Origin: Antedon bifida
Taxonomy: Eukaryota > Echinodermata > Crinoidea > Comatulida > Antedonidae
Direction: 5' to 3'
DNA length: 64,000 nucleotides
NCBI GenBank assembly: GCA_963402885.1
Contig: OY727098.1
Span: forward strand, 12,634,717 to 12,698,716
A program made the position numbers and the translations under genes. Under the pieces are notes generated by a model, which saw only the letters and a program-made list of their open reading frames with translations, searched no databases and was not told the origin of the DNA. Shown one piece after another: positions 1 through 11,884 of the stretch. Position 1 is the first letter of the stretch; each line of letters begins with the position of its first letter.

Positions 1-840
1 GACATCGTTTGACTGCTACAATACTCCATTACCGTATTCTAAATAGGGTAAGTAAAGACCGAATTACCTATTCCCTAAAACACTACATCAATCACCCCGG
101 TGCTGTCAATCAAATCACTATTGCAAGCGCACACGTGGAACGTAACTGACTCTGGTTTAAACGTTTAAACACTGGAACATATCGACAAATCTCATATAAA
201 AACATAATAATCCGAATTTACACACAATTTATTTAATTTTGAATGTAGTCCAGTGTAATATTTTCTTTGTGGCTATTGAGATTATCATTTATTATTTTAA
301 AAATTAGGGCCTAACAATTATTTTTCTTTTTAAAATGACTGCATTTCCGCCTTGTAGACTGTACGTACATTAAATAGGCCTTACATGGTTAGGTTGACGT
401 AAAAATAGGGTAGGTACGATATGTATTTAAAATAAAAAATGTATTTGTTAATTAGCATAAAAATGTATCAATGAAGGAAAATTATTATATGGTATTCTTT
501 CAGTTCCTAAAAAAAATTTAATTTTCATGCATTGAGACATCAGTATTATATATAATTTTCCCCTTTTCAATAATTATGCCTACATAGAATCGCAGGGTAG
601 AGTTACACCAATATTAGGCCTACATTATTTTAGGCTTTCTGTTAAGGTAGAATGCACACGAACAATTTCAATATTTTCAGCAGAAAAAAAAAATCACAAA
701 TTTGTTTGTGCCTTTAAAAGAAAATAAAGAACAGGACAATATCGTACAATTATTATTTTAAGCAAAAAAGGTGTATTTTAAGCAAAAAACCTATTTTGTT
801 TGCATAATATATTGTATTTCTGTGACAACATGTTACATTT

Positions 841-1100
841 TCACGTCATTGACCTTTAACAGCTCGGTGTTGAACCACAAAAACCGTTTACACTTCGTGT
901 CTCCGGTGTAGATTCGACTACACCGGAGAAGGTACACCGGAAAACATTCAGCTTCGTTTCACCCCGGGGAGAGCACACCGGGGTGGTTGGATTTTCCCAT
1001 TTACACCAGTCAATAAAAACCACAACACCGGCGTTTAACGGCCCGGTGTACTAACAACTGCGGGGTTACACCGCTGTTACGGTGATAGTGTAAAAGGGGT
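841..1100. repeat. CACCGG/CCGGTG-rich palindromic patch
   Basis: About ten ACACCGG or CCGGTGT words, in both orientations, lie within 260 bp; one more CCCCGGTG occurs near 98. Positions 901-928 form a perfect 11-bp stem (CTCCGGTGTAG with CTACACCGGAG) around a 6-base loop ATTCGA. The patch is much more GC-rich than its surroundings. It could be a decayed palindromic repeat or a miniature transposon; no function is assigned. Confidence 0.6.
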
Positions 1101-1372
1101 ATAGGAGTGATTGTTTAGAGCTTATTTATCGTGGGGCGCAGTGTGCATTGGTCGCACCTCTAACTGTATAAGCCTGGCCTTTTATAAGAATTGGTAGAAC
1201 CATGATGCTCATACCCGGGTGCTCATATTACTCACTGTAGTTCAGTTATAAACCGACGGACTGGGGTGAGCGCAGTATGGCGTATTGAAACTCCTGACAT
1301 AGTCTGGGTTCCAGACGGAGTTTTGTCTTAATATTAGTAACAAGGCCAACAGCCATTAAGTCGCGTGCTACA

Positions 1373-1453
1373 ATGCATAGTGATACCGGACCGACAGACA
1401 GACCGATAGACCGACAGACAGACCGACAGACAGACAGACAGACCGACATAGTG
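1373..1453. repeat. GACA-type repeat, copy 1
   Basis: A degenerate (GACA)n/(CCGACAGA)n tract is framed by GCATAGTGATACCGGACC on the left and CGACATAGTGAACTATA on the right. The same frame occurs at 2029-2099, so the whole cassette is a dispersed repeat and not a simple microsatellite. Confidence 0.75.
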
Positions 1454-2028
1454 AACTATACTGACCGAAATTACTGAACATTTAAAAATGTTGAAATGTT
1501 TAAAAACATTTATATTTTTTTAATTTACACGTGCGTAGCCTGTCACTTTTGACGTGCTCGTATAACGTAATTTCGAGTTGAAAAGTAAGTCAAGAAAACA
1601 GAAATCGGGCAAAAAGAGTGCGCAATAACATTTAACGCGCAGTGCGCGCGCAAAAATATGCGCACTCATGGCAATTTTGTAAACGCTTAAAATTTCCTGA
1701 AATGTACTCTTATTTCATCGAAAATAATTTTTTGAAAATTTTAAGCGCGCGTACGCATGCGTTACATGCGCTACGCACGTAATGGTATTGCCATATGATG
1801 ATTTATGCCCTGAAATTTATGAGTACCAAATTTTATTTAATTGTGATTCATGGTTGTGAAGATATGATTACAAACGTGATTTCGTTAAATCGTGCGTAGA
1901 CCGCGTAATTTTTTATTGCGCACCGTGAAAACATAACCACATTGATTCCTGGCCATAAGGAATATACTGTGAAAAATTGACCTAGCTAGATTAAACTGAT
2001 ATCAAGATAAGGTCAGAAAGCGATAAAA

Positions 2029-2099
2029 CGCATAGTGATACCGGACCGACAGACAGACAGACAGACCGACAGACAGACCGACCGACATAGTGAACTATA
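2029..2099. repeat. GACA-type repeat, copy 2
   Basis: Second copy of the cassette at 1373-1453, in the same orientation and with the same left and right framing words. It is followed by AGTCGCTTCCACGCGACT, a short hairpin-forming sequence. Confidence 0.75.
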
Positions 2100-3184
2100 G
2101 AGTCGCTTCCACGCGACTAAAAAGATAAATATTTTGGCACATATGGCGTTTCATACGTATACTACTTGATTTTGAATATTCCGTCTGGGGAAACACGCAC
2201 AAGTCACGTGGTTTGACACCAAGAATTCTTGGTGCATACGATTATCCGGTTGACTAGTTTCAGCTGCATGCGATTGGCTACTCACTCGTACACCGTTTTA
2301 AATATTCATATTTCAGAATTTCAAAGACTCAACAACTAAGATGATGCGCATGACAATGTGTACTTGGGTACATTTATGAAAGTTTCTGAAGGCTAGAAAT
2401 TATTTTAATATGCCTAGTAGTCTGGTAAACATTTGATGGGATTTTTCCCAAGAACATGAAAACTCGTCTTGATATGATAGGCTAGCTTCTCCGCAAATCA
2501 AACATTGAATGGATCATTTATTACGCGGAGATAATTTTGATTTAATTCCCACCCAGACCCTTTCCTGTTCTGTGTGGTGGTGTAGCCCTGTTGTGTGCCG
2601 GTGGTATGTAGGCCTACTTTATTGGCGTTTTATTTGGCAGGTCATACGTGCGAGTTGAGTAGGACCTACGAAAGAGGCCTAGGCCAAGGACTAAACAATT
2701 AATAAACAAAACAACTTGGCATTACGATTTTATATTTCAACAGTCTCGATCGTACATTCAGCACTGTCCGTACTCGATCTTTTTCATTTTGAAACAAAGT
2801 GATCATTGGTTGATTCGAAATCCATATTTACATACTGCCCGCCCCATATAGCCAAATACGGTATGATAACCTACGTCATTCTTATCGGATGTTTGCGGTC
2901 TGCAAATCGATTTCTATACGTGTTTCACAAGTCTGTATTTTCAGACAAAAATCGCGGTCGAAATAAAAACAAATAAATTTAAAAAAAAGATAATACAGAC
3001 TTGGGGCAAGTCTACTCCTGACAAGGCTCACAGCTGAACGTGCATGGAATTCGTCGTCTCCTATGATACTAGTCCAAGCAGCCTTTGGCAGTGGACATTG
3101 TGAGTATATAAGTTATATCTAATAGTCGCTTGATAAAAATGTATGTTTCTTATGATAATTGAAGTTCACTATAGAATTTGTTAG

Positions 3185-3336
3185 AGTCTGGTAGTTGAAC
3201 CAAAAATATAGGCCCTACCTGGAAAAAATGGTACAAAGCAAATTTTTACATCATTAGAAGCGCAATTTTATGGAGAACAACATATCCAAAATCGACAAAA
3301 ATCCAGCTTGGGGAAAACATTTTAGATACGTTTTTC
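3185..3336 (+). repeat. Left terminal inverted repeat of the large transposon
   Basis: Starts AGTCTGGTAGTTGAA and aligns over about 140 bp with the reverse complement of 20038-20175. Shared blocks include TGGTACAAAGCAAATTTT, GAAGCGCAATTTTATGGAGA and CATATCCAAAATCGACAAAA. A few small indels separate the two arms, so they have aged. Confidence 0.75.
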
Positions 3337-3660
3337 TACTAGTACTGCCTCCTCTACGGGCCTAGAAATTAACACAGGGACCTGAAATGCATTGCCAGGC
3401 CTATCTAGCACAGTCAGTGACTAGGCCTAGAGTATCAAGTAGCTTAGTTTTACTCAAATTATTTACTATATTGTACATTGCCTAAAATATCTACAAATAT
3501 TAATAAAATGATTATTTGTTTACCAATCTTCAAACCTTTTTGTGTTCAGGTTTGTAGTTATAGCCTACTTACAAAGTTAAATAAGAAACTGATGACAATC
3601 ATCACACACAGTGTGAATCTGTGACCTTTATTTAACCTAAGGGCATTGCCTAGCTAGGGT
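3337..3660. other. Subterminal non-coding DNA of the large transposon
   Basis: AT-rich spacer between the left inverted repeat and the minisatellite. No ORF or structured element is seen. Confidence 0.4.
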
Positions 3661-3960
3661 TCTAGGACACCTACCCCCTAGACAGTTACCCCCGGATGTT
3701 TACCACCCGGACAACTACCCCCTCAGGACAACTACCCCCTCAGGACAACTACCCCCCGAACAACTATTCCCCGGACAACTACCCCCTTAGGACAACTACC
3801 CCCTTAGGATAACTACCCACTTAGGATAACTACCCACTTAGGATAACTACCCACTTAGGATAACTACCCCCTTAGGATAACTACCCCCCCCCCCCGTCAA
3901 CTAACCCCCGGGACAACAACTAACCCCCGGGACAACAACTACCCCCTCCCTTAGGACTAT
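3661..3960. repeat. 17-bp minisatellite, C-rich orientation
   Basis: Repeats of the form GGACAACTACCCCCTTA, with variants CACTTA and CCCGGG and a C9-type run near 3887. It is the reverse complement of the larger array at 4080-5125, so the two arrays form an imperfect inverted pair around about 120 bp of unique DNA. Confidence 0.85.
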
Positions 3961-4079
3961 ATTTATGTTCAATCTTTTACTTTTGTTTACAATAATGAAT
4001 AGTAATTCGTCAAAGTAACGAATTAAAATATACCGTAGTTATTAATTCCTATTATACACTGTTGCAGAGTCAGGTTGTT

Positions 4080-5125
4080 GAATGGTCTGGGTGGTAGTTG
4101 TCCGTCCGGGGGGTAGTTGTTCTAAAGGGATAGTTGTCTGGGTGGTAGTTGTCCAGGGGTTAGTTGTCCAACGGAGGTAGTTGTCCTAAAAGATTATTTG
4201 CCATCGTAGTATTGTCCAGGTCCAGGAGGTAGTTGTCCTACGGGGAGTATTGTGTCAGAGGTAGTTGTCCGCGGGGTAATTACCCGGGGGGTGGGGGGGG
4301 GGGGTAATTGTCCAGAGGTAATTGTCAGGGGGTAATTGTTCCTAGGGGGTAATTGTTCCTAGGGGGTAATTGTCCTACGGAGGTAGTTGTCCAGGGGTTA
4401 GTTGTCCTACGGAGGTAGTTGTCGTAAAAGATTATTTGCCCAGGTCCAGGAGGTAGTTGTCCTACGGGGAGTATTGTGTCAGATGTAGTTGTCCGCGGGG
4501 TAATTACCCGGGGAGGGGGGGGGTATTTGTCAGGGGGTAATTGTCAGGGGGTAATTTCCTAGGGGGTAATTTCCTAGGGGGTAATTTCCTAGGGGGTAAT
4601 TTCCTAGGGGGTAATTTCCTAGGTGGTAATTGTCCAGGGGGTAGTTGTCCAGGTGGTAGTTGTCCTAAGGGGGTAGTTGTCCTAAGGGGGTAGTTGTCCT
4701 AAGGGGGTAGTTGTCCTAAGGGGGCAGTTGTCCTAAGGGGCAGTTGTCCTAAGGGGGTAGTTGTCCTAAGGGGGTAGTTGTCCTAAGGGGGTAGTTGTCC
4801 TAAGGGGGTAGTTGTCCTAAGGGGTAGTTGTCCTAAGGGGGTAGTTGTCCTAAGGGGGTAGTTGTCCTTAGGGGGTAGTTGTCCTAAGGGGGTAGTTGTC
4901 CTTAGGGGGTAGTTGTCCTAAGGGGGTAGTTGTCCGGGGAGTATTTGTCCGGGGAGTATTTGTCCGGGGGGTAGTTGTCCGGGGAGTATTTGTCCGGGGG
5001 TAGTTGTCCTAAAGGGGTAGTTGTCCTAAAGGGATAGTTGTCCTAAGGGGGTAGTTGTCCAGGTGGTGGTTGTCCAGGGGTAGTTTTCCGGCGGTAAATG
5101 TCCGGGGGTAAATGTCCAGGGGGTA
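4080..5125. repeat. 17-bp minisatellite, G-rich orientation
   Basis: About 50-60 copies of GGTAGTTGTCCTAAGGG-type units. The left part (4080-4640) is degenerate with AATTGTCC and AATTTCC variants. The right part (4640-5060) is regular, with a G5 run in most units. Such regular G-runs could form G-quadruplexes with long loops. It is non-coding; the ORF reading through it on the minus strand is a repeat translation. Confidence 0.85.
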
Positions 5126-5461
5126 AAAATCCGGATACGCTTCGCTAGCTAGCAATGTAAGCTTAATTCTGATTGGTGTATTTAGTATTTTGTATGCAAA
5201 CTTCATCTATTAGGCCAATCAGAAAAGTTAATATACATTTAGGTTTTTTAAAGTATTCATTTTCTGAGCATGGTTTTTTTATGAAAGTTAGGATGTTTTC
5301 GGTATTAAACAAAATATTATGAATAATATTATGTATTAATATCTAATTAGCAGTTTAAGTTATATACTTTATATATATAATTTGTGTAAAATGTCTAGTT
5401 AAGCTACATTTAAATATTGGTAGAGCCTAAATAATTTTTGATATCAATACAAAAGTCAAAG
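5126..5461. other. 5' leader region of the transposon gene
   Basis: AT-rich DNA between the minisatellite and the first ATG of the transposon gene. It may hold the promoter, but no recognisable element can be named. Confidence 0.35.
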
Positions 5462-5649
5462 ATGGAAAATATTAATGTCTATAACAACTTTAATGAAGAC
5501 CGTTGTGTGATATGTACACTTGGCTTTGAGTATGATGTTGTGCCAGTCAATGTAACAAGAAAGGGAATTCTCACCATGATTGAGTTCAGTAAAAAACGTG
5601 GACATTTAGATTTGTTAAATTATTTAACTGAATGTGCCAAGTCCACACC
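5462..5649 (+). pseudogene. Large transposon gene, N-terminal piece (interrupted)
   Basis: Begins at ATG 5462 (MENINVYNN). The same frame is open upstream to about 5438, but that start would be TTG. It carries a Cys-x2-Cys pair (DRCVICTL) followed by a hydrophobic/basic stretch, like a zinc-binding N-terminal module. At 5649 the frame runs into the BEL LTR and ends at 5671. If the BEL element and one copy of ACACC are removed, the frame continues without a shift into 11885, giving S-T-P then I-G-K and a second Cys (HKKCRGKFT). It is therefore the first part of one gene completed at 11885-14902 and 18268-19616. Confidence 0.75.
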
Positions 5650-6150
5650 TGTAGAGTTCGTAATTTCTTAAAACTATAGAGCGCCACCAACGGAATCAAT
5701 CGCAAGTATGATACAAACAAACAGGACAAACTTGGTTGAGAGAAACAAAATATAACTTTAATCCTGATTATCTTGCTCTTAAAATGCATACAATATCGCT
5801 GTCACTTCGTATCGAGAGGGAGGGATTCACTAAATATGAGAAAACAATAATTAAACATCAATCAATGAAAATTTGTGCAGCACCCGTGCTTTAGCAACAT
5901 CAACAAATTAATAATTCTAAGTCCTTTATCAATACAATATACACTAAGTATAGCAATTTCCTTATACAGTATTATTATTCAAACAACATACAATAATCAA
6001 ATGGACCCGTCACAACTAGGCCCAAATCTCTGCACTAGCAAAACACAGTACTGTAAACAACAGTAACACGCCGTCGTAGGATGTAATTTAGGGCTATTAG
6101 CTAGGCTTACAAAATTCAACTAATAACATTAACATTCAATAACAAGATAA
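5650..6150 (-). repeat. BEL 3' LTR, truncated
   Basis: Matches 11176-11676 with three substitutions. It begins TGTAGAGTTCG on the plus strand and ends abruptly at AACAAGATAA, where it joins integrase coding sequence; about 200 bp of the LTR is missing. Confidence 0.9.
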
Positions 6151-8578
6151 CAGTTCGTATCATGCGTTCCCAGACGCCACCAAAATGAGACGCTCCTGGA
6201 GGGTTGAATTCCCATTCAATATCTCTTTGCTGCAAGTACATATGTATGACTTGAGTGTTCCATTCTGAAATCTCCTTCTTTAACTCTTTGTCGGCTCCCA
6301 CAAAATTTGTACCATTATCCGATCTAAGTTTCTTGATTTGGCCTCTTCTGGCAATAAATCTTCTCAAAGTATTGATGAACGAGCTTGTAGTTAATGAATA
6401 TGCCATTTCTAGGTGAATGGCACGGGTAGATAAACATGTGAAGATAACACCATATCTCTTCACAAGACTACGACCTAATTTGATTTCAAATGGACCAAAT
6501 AGATCAATACCCGTATTGTGGAACGGTGGATGATCGCTCACAATTCTATCTGGTGGCAGTGATGCCATCTTCTGTTCACTAGCTCTAGCTCGGTGCTTCT
6601 GACAAACTACACATCTGCTTATAACACTTCTGATCAAGGAACTTGCTCCAATGATCCAATACCTTTGCCAAAGTTGGGATAAAATAGCACTTCTACCAAG
6701 GTGTCCAACCTCTTTGTGTATTTCCACTATGATTAATCTTGCAATAAGAGAATTCTTGTGTACTACTACTGGATGCTTTATGTTGTCGGGAAGAGACGCC
6801 TTGTTCAGTCTTCCTCCCACTGTAATCATTCCATTTAACAACAACGGATCAAGTTTCTTAAGAGGGCAATTTCTCATCACCCGTCCAATAGATTCGTCAT
6901 TACCATTCTTAAGTACCTCTAACTCCTGTTTAAAATGAACTCTCTGTTCGTGTGCAAGAATTATACATTCCGCTGATCTCATGTGTTGCAACCTAACATT
7001 GCCTAGTTGTTTACTGGTGACCCTTTTGCATAGTTTCTCAACAGCAACCAGTAACCATGCCACAATTCTTTTAATTTTTCCATAAGATGAATGCTTAGTA
7101 ATTAGATCATCTAAGAAACAACATGAAGTACAAGCTGGAACTAATACATTTGACACCCCTTTGATTTCTGGGTCATCCTCGGCGATAAGAGGTAAGGACT
7201 TGGCTTGTAAGTCTATCCACTGCTCACATTTATCTCTGAGGAATTCTGGTCCGTTACGCCATCTTGTGTTACTTAGAAATTCTTCAATCCGTTGACCTCT
7301 TGATGCTTCATCAGCTGGGTTATTACAAGTTCTAACATACCTCCATTCTGTTGCCTTAGATATGTTCAAAATGATAGAAACTCGATTTGCTACAAAGGCT
7401 TTGAATCTTCGAGAGGTGTTATGTATATATTTCAAAACGGTTTGGCTATCTGTCCAATAGAAAACGTTATCTATACCACTTAACTCTGAAATAATTGTGT
7501 TTGCTAACCGTGAAGCCATAACTGCTGCTGTTAATTCTAATCTTGGAATTGAAGTGTATTTCAAGGGTGCAACTCTGCTTCTACCCATGACCAGGGACAT
7601 TTGTACATGACCATCACTTGACTCCTGTCTGATATAAGCTGCCATACCATACCCATAGTTGCTTGCATCAGCAAACACATGCAATTGGCGACTAATGGCA
7701 TCTGTTGGTAATTCAGATTTGTAGCACCTCGGTACACTCCACTCATCCAGTCTCGCCAGGTCTTGCAACCACCGTTTCCATCGTTGCAATGACACATCGT
7801 CAATGGGCTCGTCCCATTCAAGACCCTTCCGACAGATATCTTGTAGTAGAATCTTTGCCGGTAAAACAAAAGGAGCCACTAACCCAAGTGGGTCAAATAC
7901 AGAGCTAACAATTGACAGCACCCCTCGTCTAGTATGACTTTTATCTGCTGGTAATATAGTAAATCTAAGAGTGTCAAGTTCTGGAGACCATTGTATACCA
8001 AGTGCTCTTCCCGATGGCAGTTTATCTTTCCGTAGGTCTAGACTTTTAACCTCCGGTGCGTGATCTTCCTTGGGAATTACATTCAAGACTCTCTTGTCAT
8101 TGCTCATCCACTTAGTTAAGCGGAATCCACCTTCTTCACAAAGTAATGTTAGGTCTTTGACTAATGTCAGGGCCTTCTTATGATCTTTCACCGACACTAA
8201 ACAATCATCAACATAAAAATTGTTTTTCATGGTTTCCGCTGCTTCTGGGCAATACTTTGATCCCTTGTCTGCTGCAGTGTTAAGTAATGCTTTATTTGCA
8301 CAAGCTGGTGAAGATGTTGCTCCAAACAAATGTCTTGTCATGCGGTAAGTTTTAACATCCTCTTCTTCGCTGGGTCGCCAGTAAAATCTTAAAGAATCTC
8401 GATCCTCCTCTGGAACCACTACCTGTAAAAACATGCCTTCAATGTCTGCCATTACTGCTACATGGTCTTCCCGAAACCTCATTAACACACCAATTACACT
8501 ATTGGTCAGGTCCGGCCCCTGTAGAAGGACATCGTTCAGAGATACACCGTTACATTTTGCCGCACAGTCGAAGACCAC
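6116..8578 (-). pseudogene. pol: BEL/Pao pol: RT, RNase H, integrase (C-terminally cut)
   Basis: 820-codon open frame. Reverse transcriptase comes first, with the catalytic YVDD box near residue 122. An RNase H-like segment (FADAS) lies near residue 298, an HHCC zinc module (H-K-E-V-G-H ... CVVC) at about 630-670, and an integrase DDE core with D in GIDLFGPF, D in LRSDNG and E in GGVWERM (about 700-800). The last residues are encoded by LTR sequence, because the integrase 3' end is deleted. The frame upstream continues after a frameshift in 8536-9477. The product would act in cytoplasmic reverse transcription and nuclear integration, but this copy cannot be autonomous. Confidence 0.9.
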
Positions 8579-9477
8579 TCTGATCTTTCCTGGCTTTCGT
8601 TCGTTAGATATAGGATGATGGGGTATGTACCATATCCTTTTCCCTTCAGTGTGTTTGACTTAATAACTTCTTCCATGTATCCTTTCTCTACCATTTGATT
8701 TACAGCTTTGTTATACATCTTTCTTAATTCAAGATCACGTTCAAATCTCCTTTCCTCCAATGAATTAAAACGTTTCATAGCCAAACATCTATTATCTGGC
8801 AAGACTGTACCCTGGCTTCGCCATGGTAGAGGTAACACATAATGTCCGTCCACAAAACTGCTCGCACCATCCATCATTTCCATGAACGATCTGTCTTCCA
8901 CGGACAATCCTACGAACTCTGTTGCTCTATCTGGGAAATCAATATTAACAGAATCTTTTACCATGTTGTTAAACTGTTCATATTCTTGAATGGCTTGCAA
9001 CTGAACTCTGCTTACAGGTTTTATATTAGCTGTCACCCCCTGTCTTACTATGCTCCATGGGATCCAGCCCAATGCTGTTTTCGATGCATAAGGTGACCCC
9101 GGTGGACCTGTCACCACTTCCAGGGGAGTATATGCCTCGGCGACAGCATTGCCCAGCATCAAACCAATTTCCCCGTCCACTTCTGGAACAACCACTCGTC
9201 CCCGTAGATGATCCCATCTGTTCACATCATCTTGTGTTGGAATATGCTCCTTAGTGACAGGCAACGTATTCTTTGAATAAATATTTGGTAGTCTAAACTC
9301 GTTGTCGCCGTTCAAATTACTAATAACAATATTTGAGATTATATGAGTCTTTAAAACCTGAGTCGTTCCCATGGTGTCGAGTGTAATCTGCACCTTTCGT
9401 CCTCCAAGTCCCAGTTCATTTCGCAAACGGTCAGTGCAGAATGATACACTGGACCCTGGATCAAGGAACACACACAC
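8536..9477 (-). pseudogene. BEL/Pao aspartic protease and start of RT
   Basis: 313-codon frame with a retropepsin-like active site (LDPGSS; the usual T/S-G is P-G here, which may be a lesion) followed by the conserved linker and RT N-terminal region of BEL elements (LGWIPWS, LPLPWR). It overlaps the RT frame by about 40 bp through a frameshift and is itself shifted from the zinc-knuckle frame at 9351-9722. This matches the DUF1758-type protease of BEL/Pao. Confidence 0.8.
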
Positions 9478-9722
9478 ATGTAAGTCGTTACAGCCCGGCC
9501 GTTCTTGGGCGACTTTACAATGACAGGAATAATTGCCATAGTGCAGACTCCATCATTGTCACTACATCCAGCAGAGGGAACCGTAGCGGGCTTCTTTTCT
9601 TGTGTTTGCTCTGGCGGAGCTTTATCTTGCTCCTTCTCAACTTTGTTTTGTTCTTTCACCGGAGCAGGTCTTTCTTGATGGAGGATGGTTGGGTGTTTTC
9701 CCTTGCAGGTTCCACATTGCAT
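9351..9722 (-). pseudogene. BEL/Pao zinc-knuckle and linker fragment
   Basis: Starts with a Cys-x2-Cys-x4-His motif (CGTCKGKH) that continues the Gag zinc-finger region, then a Lys/Glu/Gln-rich linker. It overlaps the end of the gag frame and the start of the protease frame, so it marks a compensating pair of frameshifts. Confidence 0.7.
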
Positions 9723-9729
9723 GCGTTGC

Positions 9730-11145
9730 CTACATTCTTTGGATCTGTGACCCTGACGTAAACAGCCAAAACCACAACCTTTCGTTTTTAATTATTTCTA
9801 ACTTCCTTTCGTAGTTAGACTCTATGAACTTCTTACACTTTGCTATCTCATGAGGATTCTTGCATAGGTTACAGACCTTTGTAGGCAAAGTGGCACATGC
9901 TCTCTTTGATGAACTTGTGAACTGCTCCTTGTGAGCGTTGGCTGTCTGGAACATAGGGATATTTGCTTCCTTCGCTTTGGCCTTCAGAAACTCCGAAAAC
10001 CTTTCCAAACTTGGGAAGGTTGAAGTATCCATTGATGCACTAACTATACTGCGCCACTTGTTTTCCAGATAGTATGGTAGCTTACTAACTAACTTCATGT
10101 TTTCTTGCGGGTAATCAAGAACTCCGAAGTCCGAAATAGTCATTTTTGCGGCAGCCACTTCGCAAATAAAATCAGAAAATTTCCTCAGAGCCGTATTATC
10201 CTTTGCTGATATCTTCGGCCATTCATTTAGTTTGGTTATCAGCGCGGTAGCTACCACTGATGGGTGTCCGTATCTTCTTTTAAGTTCATTCTTGGCTTGA
10301 ACATATGCTTCTTCTGTTTGTAGAAGCAGATAATTTGCAACAAGAGCTTTTGGTTCCCCAGCTAGGTGTTGTGCCAGTAAGCTGAGTCTTTCGTAATTGG
10401 AACATGTCTTTGCTTCTACCAATGAATTAAATGCTGCCAGCCACGTTGGAAACTTGAGTGGGTCACCATTGAACAGATCTACTCTGATTGGAGGTAATCG
10501 TATTGAATCAACCAGTTGACGGAACGTTGCACTGAGGTCACATTCATTTGCAACTGTCACTGGTGCTTCTTGCTTAATTACGTCACTCTGGTGTTCAACT
10601 ATTGGTATATAATGTTTTATTTTCTCTTTTGGTTTCTGATGAAGTGGCTCTGTACGTTTATCAGAAACCTTACCATTATTCTTCTTTTGAGGCCATACTG
10701 GTGTTGGCTCTTGTGATTTCTCTGTACTTATACCTTCCAATTGGGAAAAGGAAGTAAACAATTCTGTAATTGGTGCTCTTGAATCTTGTGGAGTACTTTG
10801 ACTTATATCAGGAAGTAATGCTTCTGTGGCATCATCATTAATCGGCTTATCGAGGATGCTTGTTTGATGCCACCATACATCAGATGCAGGTAAATCACCT
10901 ACTCCATTTAAATCATTACCTGTATCAAATGCCTCATAAACTTCAGCTTCTGCTTCAGCTAGTAATGTCTCCTGCTCAATTCTATTCTTCTTTTGTTTAA
11001 CTCTTAACTCTTCAGCTTCAGTCTTCTCCATCTCCTGCAGCCTAGCTAATCTTACTTTAATAGCTGCCTTCTTGGCTGATGCCCTAACTCTGGCAGACGA
11101 AGAAGACGACGAAGATGCCCCACTTATCATAGATGCAGCATCCAT
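9730..11145 (-). pseudogene. gag: BEL/Pao Gag
   Basis: 471 codons starting at ATG 11145, 30 bp inside the 5' LTR edge. A Ser-rich start is followed by a Lys/Glu-rich coiled-coil segment (about residues 25-70), an acidic linker, a DUF1759-type Gag core (about 215-375, with LFNGDP and ELKRRYG) and the first Cys-x2-Cys-His-Cys finger near 420. The frame is lost after residue 455 and the remaining finger lies in 9351-9722. It would form virus-like particles in the family. Confidence 0.85.
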
Positions 11146-11175
11146 CTTAAAGTGTCAGGAAAACTTCGTGAATGA

Positions 11176-11879
11176 TGTAGAGTTCGTAATTTCTTAAAAC
11201 TATAGAGCGCCACCAACGGAATCAATCGCAAGTATGATACAAACAAACAGGACAAACTTGGTTGAGAGAAACAAAATATAACTTTAATCCTGATTATCTT
11301 GCTCTTAAAATGCATACAATATCGCTGTCACTTCGTATCGAGAGGGAGGGATTCACTAAATATGAGAAAACAATAATTAAACATCAATCAATGAAAATTT
11401 GTGCAGCACCCGTGCTTTAGCAACATCAACAAATTAATAATTCTAAGTCCTTTATCAATACAATATACACTAAGTATAGCAATTTCCTTATACAGTATTG
11501 TTATTCAAACAACATACAATAATCAAATGGACCCGTCACAACTAGGCCCAAATCTCTGCACTAGCAAAACACAGTACTGTAAACAACAGTAACACACCGT
11601 CGTAGGCTGTAATTTAGGGCTATTAGCTAGGCTTACAAAATTCAACTAATAACATTAACATTCAATAACAAGATAATATAATTATAACTCCAAAGCTCAC
11701 CGAAGTTTTGTGGCTCAATAGAAAACCTTTAAGAATCTACAATTTCTAAATAATATCGTTACAAACTTGAAACTAAAGGGCAAGGCACAACCACGCTGCA
11801 TACATGAAGGCCGCCATGATACTTCTCCAAGACAACCAGCCTAGCGCCCTCACTAGCTCAGTTCAATGGGAACGCTATA
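11176..11879 (-). repeat. BEL 5' LTR, full length
   Basis: About 704 bp. On the minus strand it ends CTCTACA just before the gag leader. Its outer edge is ambiguous by three bases: with the 5-bp duplication ACACC it starts TATAGCG, while canonical TG...CA ends would leave only a 2-bp duplication. Confidence 0.85.
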
Positions 11880-11884
11880 ACACC

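Larger units (their letters stand above)
1..3184. other. Gene-free left flank
   Basis: No convincing coding region is seen on either strand; the only ORF over 60 codons is a translation of the GACA repeat. The stretch is AT-rich single-copy-looking DNA with scattered TAGGCCTA tracts, a CACCGG-rich palindromic patch (841-1100), CG-rich alternating purine/pyrimidine stretches near 1630-1800, and two copies of a GACA-containing dispersed repeat. An isolated exon of a neighbouring gene cannot be excluded. Confidence 0.6.
5650..11879 (-). mobile_element. BEL/Pao LTR retrotransposon, 3'-deleted
   Basis: Minus-strand element with a full right (5') LTR at 11176-11879 and a partial left (3') LTR at 5650-6150, flanked by the 5-bp duplication ACACC (5645-5649 and 11880-11884). 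Order on the minus strand is gag, protease, RT, RNase H, integrase, as expected for BEL/Pao. Two frameshifts split gag from protease and protease from RT. The integrase C-terminus, anything beyond it and the first part of the 3' LTR are deleted at 6150/6151. The two LTRs differ at only three positions over about 501 bp, so the insertion is young. Confidence 0.9.

Noticed and set aside
1246..1449. 67-codon minus-strand ORF rich in Ser/Val/Cys
   Set aside because: It is a translation of the GACA repeat, with no conserved content.
1630..1800. CG-rich alternating stretch as a CpG-island promoter
   Set aside because: It is short, has no adjacent gene, and consists of GCGC/TACGCA words scattered in AT-rich DNA.
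3661..5125. Regular short repeats resembling a CRISPR array
   Set aside because: Units are contiguous 17-mers without unique spacers, in animal DNA, with no cas genes; it is a minisatellite.
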